This document shows positions 14,975 through 24,122 of a stretch of DNA of 64,000 nt, piece by piece. The translations under genes were made by a program, and so were the position numbers. The notes under the pieces are model-generated. The model was given only the letters and a program-made list of their open reading frames with translations. It did not search any database and had not been told where the DNA came from. Location: the NCBI GenBank assembly GCA_944325785.1, contig CALVBN010000004.1, positions 62,001-126,000 on the forward strand, in the 5' to 3' direction. The first letter of the stretch is position 1. Each line of letters opens with the position of its first letter. Source of the stretch: Candidatus Gastranaerophilales bacterium. Lineage in GTDB: Bacteria; Cyanobacteriota; Vampirovibrionia; Gastranaerophilales; Gastranaerophilaceae.

Positions 14975-16950
14975 AAAAGTGGATTTTTATTATATTCTCA
15001 ATAATTCTTTTTATCTCAGCCGTAATTTCTGCAAAACCCGTAGAAACAGAGCTTAGCGATGCATTTTTAGATTCGTCTTCCCATCTTTCCAAACTTGCAA
15101 AAATTGCATCCAAAAATTTGAACATAATAATAGAAAGCGAAAATGCGGATGCCGTTGAAAGTATAAAATCAGAATTAAACAGTCCTCAGAACAATTTTCA
15201 AGATATAGCAGACGTTTACAGGGATTATCCGGCAAATTTTTTGAGCGAAACAACAGAAAAATTTCTCAAAGAAGGAAACTATAAACAAATAGAAAAAAAC
15301 GCACTCGAAAGACTGTATAACCCGCTTGGAATTTATATAGCACCGCTTGACAAAGACCCTTATCTTTTTGCAACGGATTTTGTTATGAGTAATTCCAAAC
15401 TTATGCAGAATGAGGACAGAGAATTTGAAGGAAAATATTATTCTGTTATACACAAAGAAATTGAAACTAATAAAGATGTGCAGAAAATGCTGGATATACA
15501 AAAATCGGTTCAAGATGCAAAAATATATCTTGCAGGAACTCCGATTCACTCATATATCACAAGCACAAAATCAAATATAGAGATTAATATTATCTGCGTT
15601 ATTTCTACCATTGCTCTTATTCTTTTGTGCAAGTTTTATTTTAAGTCAGCAAAAATCCTCATCCATATTGCGCTGAGTATTCTATTCGGATTTATGACTG
15701 GATATGCGGTTTCTGCGCTGATATTCCCCAAACTGCATGTCATAACATTTGTTTTTTCGACTTCGCTTATTGGTATAAGTTTGGATTATTCTCTGCATTA
15801 TTATTTGACGGCAAAAGAAAAAGGCTTTGTAAAAAGTCTTACGGCATCCATGCTTACAACGGTTTTTGCGTTTCTTATTCTCCTCTTTTCCGATATCGAA
15901 GTTTTAAGACAAATTGCGGTGTTTACATCTGCAGGGCTGATAGGAGTTTATCTGTATGTCCTTATAATGCTTCAAGGAAAAGAGCTTAAAGAAGAAGGCA
16001 GACTGCCTAAACTTAAAATAGATAAATTAAAACCGTATATTTTTGTCTTTGTTTTTGCTGTTATTCTTCTTGGCGGAAGCAGGATGAAATTTAATGACAA
16101 TATCAAAAACTTCTACACTCCGCCTAAAAATCTGCTGGAATCCGAAACAATTTATAAAAAAGTTTTTAATCCTAAGACGCCGGAATTTATTATTGTAAGC
16201 GGAAACTCGGCTGATGATATTCTGCAGAAAGAAGAAAAACTCAAACTTGAAAATACAATCGGGCTGTCTAATTTTATTTCATCAAAAGCTAAACAGTCCA
16301 AAAACTTAAAACTCGTAAAAAAACTGTATGAAAATAACCTCAATACATATGGGACTTTTTTAAGCACGGATAAAAGAAAAGAACTTATTAAGCAGACAGG
16401 CAGAATTTATGACCCCGCTGATTTTCCGCTGAATTCAAAATTTATGCTTGATGATAAAACGTCATATATTATCACGTATAATCATCAAGAAAACTCCATA
16501 AACCCCGCGGATGAAATATCCCGCCATCTGGAACACTTGAGAAAAGAATGCATCAAATTCAGCCCGCTTATGTTTGTAATGCTTTATTTGTTCTTAAGTT
16601 TTGCATACGGTATAAAAAAATCCGCTCAAATCATTATCTCTCCGCTGTTAGGGGCTGTATTTTCAATCTGTTTAATAAGTCTTTTCGGGATAAAAATTAA
16701 CATGTTCCATCTGCTCGGCTTATTCTTGATAATCGGATTTACGCTTGATTATTCAATATTCCGCACAAACGGATGCGAAAAATCTAAAGACGCCGTTTTC
16801 TTATCCTGCGCATCAACCGCATTCTCATTCTTCCTTCTCTCTTTTACCAGCTTCCAGCTTATAAGCTCGCTTGGAATGACAGTATTTTTAGGAATTACAG
16901 CTTCATACATACTAAGCTTATTTATGATAAAATCAAAAAATGAACAATAG
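14971..16950 (+). CDS. MMPL/RND family exporter
   Basis: A 659-residue membrane protein with an N-terminal helix, a periplasmic domain of about 170 residues, a block of five or six membrane helices (about 200-330), a second periplasmic loop, and a second helix block (about 525-650). This internal duplication is the MMPL/RND layout. The Gly-Ile-Ser-Leu-Asp-Tyr-Ser and Gly-Phe-Thr-Leu-Asp-Tyr-Ser segments hold the expected proton-relay Asp in each half. It probably exports the lipid-linked polyene together with the LolA-like protein. Confidence 0.85.
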   Translation: MKKWIFIIFSIILFISAVISAKPVETELSDAFLDSSSHLSKLAKIASKNLNIIIESENADAVESIKSELNSPQNNFQDIADVYRDYPANFLSETTEKFLKEGNYKQIEKNALERLYNPLGIYIAPLDKDPYLFATDFVMSNSKLMQNEDREFEGKYYSVIHKEIETNKDVQKMLDIQKSVQDAKIYLAGTPIHSYITSTKSNIEINIICVISTIALILLCKFYFKSAKILIHIALSILFGFMTGYAVSALIFPKLHVITFVFSTSLIGISLDYSLHYYLTAKEKGFVKSLTASMLTTVFAFLILLFSDIEVLRQIAVFTSAGLIGVYLYVLIMLQGKELKEEGRLPKLKIDKLKPYIFVFVFAVILLGGSRMKFNDNIKNFYTPPKNLLESETIYKKVFNPKTPEFIIVSGNSADDILQKEEKLKLENTIGLSNFISSKAKQSKNLKLVKKLYENNLNTYGTFLSTDKRKELIKQTGRIYDPADFPLNSKFMLDDKTSYIITYNHQENSINPADEISRHLEHLRKECIKFSPLMFVMLYLFLSFAYGIKKSAQIIISPLLGAVFSICLISLFGIKINMFHLLGLFLIIGFTLDYSIFRTNGCEKSKDAVFLSCASTAFSFFLLSFTSFQLISSLGMTVFLGITASYILSLFMIKSKNEQ

Positions 16951-17980
16951 AACAGAACACAAAAATAAATTGATTAATGCGTTGACAGAAGCTCAAAAAA
17001 TCGCTTTTGCACCTTTTACGTTCCACGCCGTAGGCGCAATGCTCGAGCTTGGAATTCTAAAAGAAATTGATAACGGCACCTCTTCTGCTTTGGATTTGGA
17101 GAAAAAACTCGGCCTTTCTGAGTACGCAGTTTCTACACTCTTAGAAGCCGGAGAAACAATAGGCGTTATTGAAATAAATGACGGGAACTGCTCGCTTACA
17201 CCTTTGGGGCAGGCATTTTTGTATGACGAGATGACAAGAGTCAATTTTAATTTTATGAAAGATGTATGCTTTCAAGGCGCGGCAGAAATGACAGAGTCTT
17301 TTAAAAACGGCATCCCGTACGGCTTGAAAAAACTCTATCCGGACGGCAAAACAATTTATCCTTATATCTCCAAACTTCCGGATAAAATGCGTAAAAGCTG
17401 GTACGAATTCGACCACTACTATTCAGATAACTGCTTTGATATCATATACAAAATCATTGATACCAACAAAAAAATCTTTGATATCGGCGCTAATACCGGT
17501 AAATTCGAAAAAGTCTGCCTAAAAAATAATCCAAACTGCGATATCACAATGATAGACTTGAAAGAAAATATAGAATTTATCAAGAATGACAAAGATTTAG
17601 CGAAGTGCAAATTTTATCCCGCGGATATTCTGACCGCTCCGCTTCCGGAGATTTCCGGCTCTGTGATTATGAGCCAGTTTTTGGATTGTTTTTCAAAAGA
17701 ACAGATTGAATTAATCCTAAAACGTATCAAAGAAGCGTCAGACAAAGATACTAAAATCTATATCCTTGAACCGTTTATTGACCGGCAGAAATTTGCAGGC
17801 GCAAAATATGCACTTGTTCACACCTCACTTTATTTTACCTGCATGGCAAACGGATGCAGTAAAATGTATTCACAAAAAACAATGGAAGAAATAATCGAAA
17901 AAGCAGGACTGAAAATTAATTGCGTATATGATACCCTCGGGGCGCACGACTATACGCTTCTGGAGTGCGTTCATGCCTAA
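16940..17980 (+). CDS. SAM-dependent O-methyltransferase (dimerisation-domain type)
   Basis: A 346-residue enzyme: an N-terminal winged-helix dimerisation domain (to about residue 100) and a Rossmann methyltransferase domain with the SAM loop Phe-Asp-Ile-Gly-Ala-Asn-Thr-Gly near residue 175. This is the architecture of plant- and polyketide-type O-methyltransferases. In aryl-polyene clusters a methyltransferase decorates the aromatic head group. It overlaps the exporter by 11 bases; a TGA-TAAAAT ends 6 bases before the ATG and there is no Shine-Dalgarno. Confidence 0.8.
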   Translation: MNNRTEHKNKLINALTEAQKIAFAPFTFHAVGAMLELGILKEIDNGTSSALDLEKKLGLSEYAVSTLLEAGETIGVIEINDGNCSLTPLGQAFLYDEMTRVNFNFMKDVCFQGAAEMTESFKNGIPYGLKKLYPDGKTIYPYISKLPDKMRKSWYEFDHYYSDNCFDIIYKIIDTNKKIFDIGANTGKFEKVCLKNNPNCDITMIDLKENIEFIKNDKDLAKCKFYPADILTAPLPEISGSVIMSQFLDCFSKEQIELILKRIKEASDKDTKIYILEPFIDRQKFAGAKYALVHTSLYFTCMANGCSKMYSQKTMEEIIEKAGLKINCVYDTLGAHDYTLLECVHA

Positions 17981-18836
17981 AAAGTGGTTTCAGATGGAAG
18001 AACAGGGCGCCGGCACCGGAAGGCTTATTGCCAGCTATTACCTGTACAAAATTTTTGGTGCCGGCGCCCTTAGAGTTATTGCGTTCTTTGTCGTGCTTGG
18101 AGTATTTATAACCGCAAAAGAAAGACGCGATGCCTCATTTAAATTCTATAAAATATTAAACAAACCTCCTTTAATCAGCAGTTTTAAACAGTTCTTGAAC
18201 TACGGAAATGCACTTGTAGACAAGTTTATTTCATTCTGCGGAGATTTGAATACAGACAAGTTTGAAATAAAAAACAGCAAAGTTTTCAACGGCGCATTTT
18301 TTATCAACACCCATATCGGAAATATTGAAATACTGCGCTCACTTCTAAGCCTGCCTCAAGCAAAAAGAGCAAATGTATTTTTACAGGCAGATGCCTGCAA
18401 AGTGTTTAATAACTTTTTAAAAACACTGGAAACAAAAGTAAATATGGATGTTTTTCCGGTTGAAGAAATAAGCGCTGAAACATCAATTACTATATCAGAC
18501 CGCTTAAAGGACGGCGAAATAGTATTTATGGCGGGCGACAGAGTTTCCGCGCAGAATACCAATATGGTATATGAAGGTGAATTTCTCGGACAGAAAATAC
18601 GCCTGCCTCTTGGAACTCTGAAATTCGCATTGATGATGAACTGCCCTATATACTTTATCATATGCGCCAAAGAGGGAAAGAGCTATATTATACATACGGA
18701 AGAGTTTGTTTTCTTTGAAGAAGAAAAACGTTCGGAACGGCTCAACAGACTGAAATCAGAATACGTAAAATTCTTAGAAAAATATACCCTCAAATATCCG
18801 TACCAGTTTTATCATTTTTTTGATATTTTCAGCTGA
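17973..18836 (+). CDS. LpxL/HtrB-like acyltransferase
   Basis: A 287-residue LPLAT-superfamily enzyme similar to those in aryl-polyene clusters. The active-site block is Asn-Thr-His-Ile-Gly-Asn-Ile-Glu (His-x4-Glu/Asp type) and a later Met-Ala-Gly-Asp-Arg-Val block holds the acceptor site. A hydrophobic segment near residues 25-45 would anchor it. Start taken at ATG 17973, which overlaps the methyltransferase stop by 8 bases, instead of an earlier in-frame ATG. Last gene of the operon. Confidence 0.75.
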   Translation: MPKKWFQMEEQGAGTGRLIASYYLYKIFGAGALRVIAFFVVLGVFITAKERRDASFKFYKILNKPPLISSFKQFLNYGNALVDKFISFCGDLNTDKFEIKNSKVFNGAFFINTHIGNIEILRSLLSLPQAKRANVFLQADACKVFNNFLKTLETKVNMDVFPVEEISAETSITISDRLKDGEIVFMAGDRVSAQNTNMVYEGEFLGQKIRLPLGTLKFALMMNCPIYFIICAKEGKSYIIHTEEFVFFEEEKRSERLNRLKSEYVKFLEKYTLKYPYQFYHFFDIFS

Positions 18837-18859
18837 GAAAAGGTGATTAAGTGGATTGT

Positions 18860-19014
18860 GTGACTCGTGAATAGTGACTTGTGAATCGAGGTATAAAAAA
18901 TGATATAAGTAAACGAGGTTCAATTGAAGAAATCTCTAAACGCATTTTTTTTGTTTTATATCTACAAGCACAAGAATATTTTCTTGATACCACTAATCAC
19001 TATTCACGAGTCAC
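18860..19014. mobile_element. MITE-like palindromic element, copy A
   Basis: 155 bp bounded by perfect 18-bp inverted ends GTGACTCGTGAATAGTGA (18860-18877 and 18997-19014). The core (GAATCGAGGTA..., then GTAAACGAGGTTCAATTG) is shared with copies at 19791, 40133, 48424, 48761 and 57091. It has no coding capacity. It occupies most of the gap between the aryl-polyene-like operon and hsp20. Confidence 0.75.
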
Positions 19015-19169
19015 TATTCATCAACTCACAGGTCTGACACCTCACCTTTCCCCTTTTGCGTACTTTTGTCAAAAGTTAATTTTTGGTTAAGAAATCAAGG
19101 TTTATGCACAAACAGAGTAATAATATAAGTGTTGAAAGTAATAGGTATGAAATATGAAAGGAGAACATC

Positions 19170-19631
19170 ATGAAATTCTTAATTAAAAAATCACCAGACA
19201 GTTTTATAAAATCTGTTAATGATGAAATCAGTTCTATTTTAAACAGAAACTTTGACAGCTTTTTCCCGGAATATATTTACAACGAGGATATGGAATCCGA
19301 AAAATTCGCTATGCCTGTTGAATTACATGAAAAAGATAAAGAATACAGCGTAAAAGCGGAACTCCCTGGGGTTAAGAAAGAAAACCTCGATATTGATATA
19401 GATAAAAATCATATTACTATTAATGCTAAAAAAGAAGAAGAGCATAAGGAGGATACTAAGGGTTACAGAAAATCTGAATTTAGATATGGTGAATTTTCAA
19501 GAACTGTATACTTCCCTCAAGAAATTGATGTTGAAAAAACAACAGCTAAACTTGAACACGGTATATTAGCTATTACTGCACCAAAGCTTGCAGCTGAAAA
19601 AGGCGATATTAAGAAATTAACAGTAGATTAA
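19170..19631 (+). CDS. Small heat-shock protein Hsp20
   Basis: A 153-residue alpha-crystallin-type chaperone. The crystallin domain covers about residues 45-140, with the characteristic Ala-Glu-Leu-Pro-Gly-Val near 65 and a beta-strand His-Gly-Ile-Leu-Ala-Ile near 130. It binds unfolding proteins without ATP. AAAGGAG precedes the ATG and a strong terminator follows. It is a single-gene unit bracketed by two oppositely oriented copies of the MITE-like element. Confidence 0.9.
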   Translation: MKFLIKKSPDSFIKSVNDEISSILNRNFDSFFPEYIYNEDMESEKFAMPVELHEKDKEYSVKAELPGVKKENLDIDIDKNHITINAKKEEEHKEDTKGYRKSEFRYGEFSRTVYFPQEIDVEKTTAKLEHGILAITAPKLAAEKGDIKKLTVD

Positions 19632-19655
19632 TTATCTGCAATGTAAAACCAGATA

Positions 19656-19688
19656 AAACGGGCGGGACGCGAAGCGTCCCGCCCGTTT
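19656..19688 (+). terminator. Strong terminator of hsp20
   Basis: Perfect 15-bp GC-rich stem (19656-19670 with 19674-19688) with a GAA loop, flanked by AAA and TTT. Confidence 0.9.
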
Positions 19689-19790
19689 CGTATTCTTTGA
19701 CGCAATATTTACACCGTGCGTCATTCAAAGACTCGCAAAATACAAAGAATTAGAGAATCTTCGGACTCGATATGAGCTGGTATAATAGGG

Positions 19791-19910
19791 GACTCGTGAA
19801 TAGTGAAGAGTGAGAAGTGGTTATAGAGATTTCTTCAATTGAACCTCGTTTACTTATATCATTTTTTATACCTCGATTCACCCTTCACGCCTCACTCTTC
19901 ACTCAGTCAC
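19791..19910. mobile_element. MITE-like element, copy B (inverted relative to A)
   Basis: Starts GACTCGTGAATAGTGAAGAGTGAG and ends with the complementary CTCACTCTTCACT; its core is the reverse complement of copy A. It ends 7 bp from the stop of the MsbA-like gene. The remainder of 19689-19790 has no feature I recognise. Confidence 0.7.
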
Positions 19911-19916
19911 TCACCA

Positions 19917-21710
19917 TCATACCCCTGCCGTCTGCTTCTTAAACTGCATCTCATAAAGAGCTTTGTATGCGCCGTTTGGTATGTTAAGAAGTTCAGCGTG
20001 GGTTCCGGTTTCGACAATCTCGCCTTGATTTATAACTACGATTTTGTCCGCATTCTGGATTGTTGAAAGTCTGTGGGCAATTACAAATACTGTTTTATCT
20101 TTCATCAAGTTATCTATTGCTTTTTGTACGATTGCTTCGGCTTTGTTGTCAAGCGCAGATGTTGCTTCATCTAAGATAATTATAGGTGCGTCTTTTAAGA
20201 ATGCACGCGCTATTGCAACTCTCTGCTTTTGACCGCCGGAAAGGAGTATTCCCCGCTCGCCTATTTGTGTATCTAAACCGTCTTTTAAAGTGGCAATGAA
20301 TTCATCCAGATATGCCATTTTTACAGCTTGATTAATTTGTTCTTCCGATGCGTTTTTGTTACCAAGAAGAATATTTTCCCTAATTGTACCGGAAAATAAG
20401 AAATTATCCTGGAAAACAACTGCGATATTCTGGCGGAGTGAATGCAGGGTATAATCTCTGATATCAATTCCGTCAATCGTTATTGCGCCGGATTTAATGT
20501 CATAAAATCGCGGGATAAGATTCACAATAGTTGTTTTACCGCCTCCGGAGTTTCCGACAAATGCAACTGTTTCGCCTTTTTTGACAGTAAGATTAATATT
20601 TTTCAAAACAGGAGTATTTTTGATGTATTCAAAATTAACATCTTTGAATTCCAACCTGTCGTTTATTCCTTTTAGTTCCACTGCATTTTCCTTGTCTTTA
20701 ATAGCCGGTTTTGCGTCAAGCACCTCAAAAATTTGTTCAATGGCATAAAATGAAAGCTGGACAGCATTCAAATTGTTGCCGATATTTTTAACCGGTGTGT
20801 AAAGAAGAATAAGCGCGGTAATAAATGATACAAAGTTTCCGCTTGTAATCTGTTCAGTAATAATCAGATGGCTTCCGTAGCCTATCGCAGCTGCAATACC
20901 TACTGATACAATAACGTGCATCATCGGAGAAAGCCACTGGGTTTTTTGTACAAGTTTTATTCTAAGATTAAATACATTTTTAAGAATCCATTGGAATTTA
21001 TTTGTTTCATTTTCCTGCAGGTTATATGAAGTTATTGTTTTATTTCCTGCAAAAACTTCGTTGTATTCTGTAATGATTGCAGAATCTGCTACAACAGTCT
21101 TTTCTAAAACACTTTTAATTCTCTTTTGCAGTTTTGCAACGGGTGCAAATGCGCAGGCAAGAACGACAACTGCAATAAGTGCCAATTGCCATGAGTTATA
21201 AAACAGTACTGCAACAAGAGAAATTGAGGAGAATATTCTCTGTGTAAATACGCTTAAGTTATCAAGAAGTCCGGAACAGGCGCTGTCTGCCATGTTATTG
21301 AATTTAAAAACAATATCACCGGATTTTCTTTTGTCATAGAAAGATGTTTCAAAAGTAAGAAGCTTTTTAAAGAGGTCGAACTTAAGCCCGTTAGTAATTC
21401 TTCCTCCGACCCAGGTTGAGAGGTAGGCAGAAAGATATTTAAGCCCTCCTTGTATGGAAGTGAATGCGACAATTCCTAAGGGAATATACCATGGAGAAGC
21501 AATGGACTTTTCAACCATAACCAGATCCATATATGGCTTGAGTGCAAGTGCAATGACTGCATCCAAAGAACCTATAGGAATACAAATAAGCATTGAACAT
21601 AATGCTCTAAACCATACAGGCTTTACGTATGGAAACATACGGCGATAGTTGATGACAAATCGCTGTGCTTTTACGGTATCAATAAATTTATTTATCAGTT
21701 CATTCAGCAT
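19917..21710 (-). CDS. MsbA-like lipid/polysaccharide ABC exporter
   Basis: A 597-residue ABC half-transporter: six membrane helices in the first 330 residues, then an ATPase domain with Walker A Gly-Asn-Ser-Gly-Gly-Gly-Lys-Thr-Thr near 395, signature Leu-Leu-Ser-Gly-Gly-Gln near 495, and Walker B Ile-Ile-Ile-Leu-Asp-Glu. Such exporters flip lipid A core or lipid-linked glycans across the inner membrane. As the last gene of the polysaccharide operon (overlapping the glycosyltransferase by 11 bases) it probably exports that glycan, though lipid A is equally possible. Confidence 0.85.
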   Translation of the reverse strand: MLNELINKFIDTVKAQRFVINYRRMFPYVKPVWFRALCSMLICIPIGSLDAVIALALKPYMDLVMVEKSIASPWYIPLGIVAFTSIQGGLKYLSAYLSTWVGGRITNGLKFDLFKKLLTFETSFYDKRKSGDIVFKFNNMADSACSGLLDNLSVFTQRIFSSISLVAVLFYNSWQLALIAVVVLACAFAPVAKLQKRIKSVLEKTVVADSAIITEYNEVFAGNKTITSYNLQENETNKFQWILKNVFNLRIKLVQKTQWLSPMMHVIVSVGIAAAIGYGSHLIITEQITSGNFVSFITALILLYTPVKNIGNNLNAVQLSFYAIEQIFEVLDAKPAIKDKENAVELKGINDRLEFKDVNFEYIKNTPVLKNINLTVKKGETVAFVGNSGGGKTTIVNLIPRFYDIKSGAITIDGIDIRDYTLHSLRQNIAVVFQDNFLFSGTIRENILLGNKNASEEQINQAVKMAYLDEFIATLKDGLDTQIGERGILLSGGQKQRVAIARAFLKDAPIIILDEATSALDNKAEAIVQKAIDNLMKDKTVFVIAHRLSTIQNADKIVVINQGEIVETGTHAELLNIPNGAYKALYEMQFKKQTAGV

Positions 21711-22902
21711 TTTCTTTTTTCCTTTGTCTGATATAATCCTTGATTGTTCTTAGGGTTGCAAGATTGTAGACCTGCCTAATTGCCAGAAATCCTAAATCTA
21801 TCATATTAAGCTGTTTAGGAGTTTTATAGAGATGGAATATTTTATCTTTAAGCGTATAGTCTTTAGTGTGCTTGTCGACAAATGTATATAAATCTCTAAA
21901 TTCTTTTATTCCGAACCCAAAAGTTTCTTTAAGTTTTGCACGCATCAAATCATCTTCCATCAAGTCATGTATTTTTTGATACGCGTTTATTTGGAGTGAA
22001 AACCAATATGAAGCAAAGTTCTCTGCATAGCCTTTACCGTATGTTGTTTGCAACATGTAATGCGCAATGATAAATTCAAATGCCCATATATCATTTGGTT
22101 GAATTTTGTCTATATATGGGCTGTTATGACATATTGCCTTTAAAAGCTCATAGTCTTTGATTTTGTAATACGTATTTTGCGCAGAAATAACTTCAAAAAA
22201 TGATGTTTGCGCACTGCCGATATCTTTGAAGATTGAAGTTATTTGATTTTTATTTATTCTGTATGAGATAAGCGGTTTTTTTATTATTCTTAGTTTCGCA
22301 CCATAAATAATCAAATCCGCCCACAAATTTACATCAAAGAGTTGAATATATGATTTATCCAGAAAATTCGGTTTAAGAATATTTCTTCTAATCAAACCGG
22401 CAGGAAATGGCAGAGGTGAATGGCGCATAAAAAGAAGTTTAAGAATATCCTTTTCATCCATATCACAATTAAATCCGATAGAAGCCTTATCTTCTGACCA
22501 CAATTTTTCTTGACGTCCTCCGTTTTCATCAATAATATATGTATCAGAAACTGCAAACCCGATATCTTTGTGATTTTCCAGATAATTAACCATTTCTTCC
22601 AGACAATCCGGTTCCATAACATCATCTGCACAGAAAAATTTTATATATTCACCGTTCATCTGATTAAGAAGATTGTACGAATTCAAACCGGAGCCTGCGC
22701 CCAGGTTTTCTTCCGCATCAAAATGTTTAATTCTGCTATCGTCAAAAGAATGCGCAATCTCTCTTGAAGTGTCTGTTGACGCGTGATTAAATAATATCAA
22801 TTCAAAATTTTGATATGTCTGATTAAGAATTGATTTAATCGTTTCGCCTAAAAATTTTGCATCATTATAATATGGCAAAAAGACAGTTACTAACGGTTTC
22901 AT
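21700..22902 (-). CDS. Family 2 glycosyltransferase
   Basis: A 400-residue glycosyltransferase with the GT-A start (Val-Phe-Leu-Pro-Tyr-Tyr-Asn-Asp), Ala-Ser-Thr-Asp-Thr-Ser near residue 42, and the DxD-like Cys-Ala-Asp-Asp near residue 93. The C-terminal 170 residues are an extension of unknown role. It is the only clear glycosyltransferase in the operon, so the repeat unit is short or other transferases lie elsewhere. It overlaps neighbours on both sides. Confidence 0.85.
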   Translation of the reverse strand: MKPLVTVFLPYYNDAKFLGETIKSILNQTYQNFELILFNHASTDTSREIAHSFDDSRIKHFDAEENLGAGSGLNSYNLLNQMNGEYIKFFCADDVMEPDCLEEMVNYLENHKDIGFAVSDTYIIDENGGRQEKLWSEDKASIGFNCDMDEKDILKLLFMRHSPLPFPAGLIRRNILKPNFLDKSYIQLFDVNLWADLIIYGAKLRIIKKPLISYRINKNQITSIFKDIGSAQTSFFEVISAQNTYYKIKDYELLKAICHNSPYIDKIQPNDIWAFEFIIAHYMLQTTYGKGYAENFASYWFSLQINAYQKIHDLMEDDLMRAKLKETFGFGIKEFRDLYTFVDKHTKDYTLKDKIFHLYKTPKQLNMIDLGFLAIRQVYNLATLRTIKDYIRQRKKENAE

Positions 22903-24116
22903 TTATTTTTCCTATCTATTAAGTTGTATCTAAATTTATTTAAAGGTTTTTCTACCATGATATGAATGATAATACCCCATATTATTGCAGAAATAATTGC
23001 CAATAATGTAATCAAATACAATTCTTTTGCATGTGCTGAAAAGGTTATTTTAAGAGGTTTTTGTAATAAATTGAATAAATTAAAATAGAATATGGAAGGT
23101 TCCTTAAAATGAATAATTTTTACCAAGTTACATATTGTCTGGCTATGACATAAAAACATTCCCATTGAAATTCCCCCAAGAATTTCAAACCATCGTAAAG
23201 GATGCCAAATTGAATAATTACTCAGTCCGATATTATTAGTTTTTTTAATATCAAATGAATATATCATTGCTAGCAATATTAATATTATTATGCTAGGAAT
23301 AATTAAAATCCAACGTATTTGTAGGTTTCCAATATTAATTGAATTATTAAATAATTCAGAATTCACAAAAAAGAATACTAAAAATAATAAAAAAATTGAT
23401 GGACGCATATATTTTTTTAACATATTATCCTCATTATTTAATGTATAAAAATTAAATAGAAAACCACAAAAAAATAAATCTAGATTATATCTAACATTTT
23501 CATAAATCACTTGTAACCAAGGGGTATATGGACCTGTTACTATTCTCATAATCAATTCTGAACCAAGCAAGATAAAAAACAAAATACCTGCAATCAATTT
23601 TGCATTAGAATGATGCCTAATCGGTGTTATGAAAAACTTATTAACAAATGGAGCAATAAAATATAACTGCATTAGGGTACAAATAAACCACATACTCCCT
23701 ATCATAGCTGTAAGGTAATCTTGTCTTAGAGTAAGTGTAAAAGCACGCTTGAGAATCTGATTATCAAAATTAAAATATATTGAAGTATTAACAAAAAATA
23801 AATCAATGGTTACAATAAGGAAATAAATAGGTAAAATTCTTACACATCTTTGAATATAAAAGTTTAAAAAATCTTTAATATTATCCGTTTTATACTTTCC
23901 AGAAAAAAAGCCTTTGCCTATTAAATATCCAGATATAATAAAAAATATCCAGACACAAGTTGCAGCAGGCAAATTTAGTATATTATGAATACTAACTCCA
24001 GGATGGTTTCTATAATAAATCTTAAAACTGTGTGCAATAACAATTCCTAAAGCGGCAAAACCTCTTAGAAAATCAAAAATATTAAGTCGTTCTATTTTAA
24101 ACATAGATTTCTCCAC
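22899..24116 (-). CDS. Acyltransferase 3 family membrane protein (OafA-like)
   Basis: A 405-residue multi-spanning protein with about ten hydrophobic helices. The family signature Arg-Gly-Phe-Ala-Ala-Leu-Gly-Ile-Val-Ile-Ala-His is at residues 18-29, containing the Arg and His used in O-acylation. It would acetylate or acylate sugars of the glycan at the membrane. It and the next two upstream genes are visibly more AT-rich than the rest of the operon. Confidence 0.85.
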   Translation of the reverse strand: MEKSMFKIERLNIFDFLRGFAALGIVIAHSFKIYYRNHPGVSIHNILNLPAATCVWIFFIISGYLIGKGFFSGKYKTDNIKDFLNFYIQRCVRILPIYFLIVTIDLFFVNTSIYFNFDNQILKRAFTLTLRQDYLTAMIGSMWFICTLMQLYFIAPFVNKFFITPIRHHSNAKLIAGILFFILLGSELIMRIVTGPYTPWLQVIYENVRYNLDLFFCGFLFNFYTLNNEDNMLKKYMRPSIFLLFLVFFFVNSELFNNSINIGNLQIRWILIIPSIIILILLAMIYSFDIKKTNNIGLSNYSIWHPLRWFEILGGISMGMFLCHSQTICNLVKIIHFKEPSIFYFNLFNLLQKPLKITFSAHAKELYLITLLAIISAIIWGIIIHIMVEKPLNKFRYNLIDRKNK

Positions 24117-24122
24117 ACGTTA

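Noticed and set aside
18881-19090. 69-residue plus-strand frame before hsp20
   Set aside because: Lies within MITE-like copy A and its flank; terminal inverted repeats explain the sequence.
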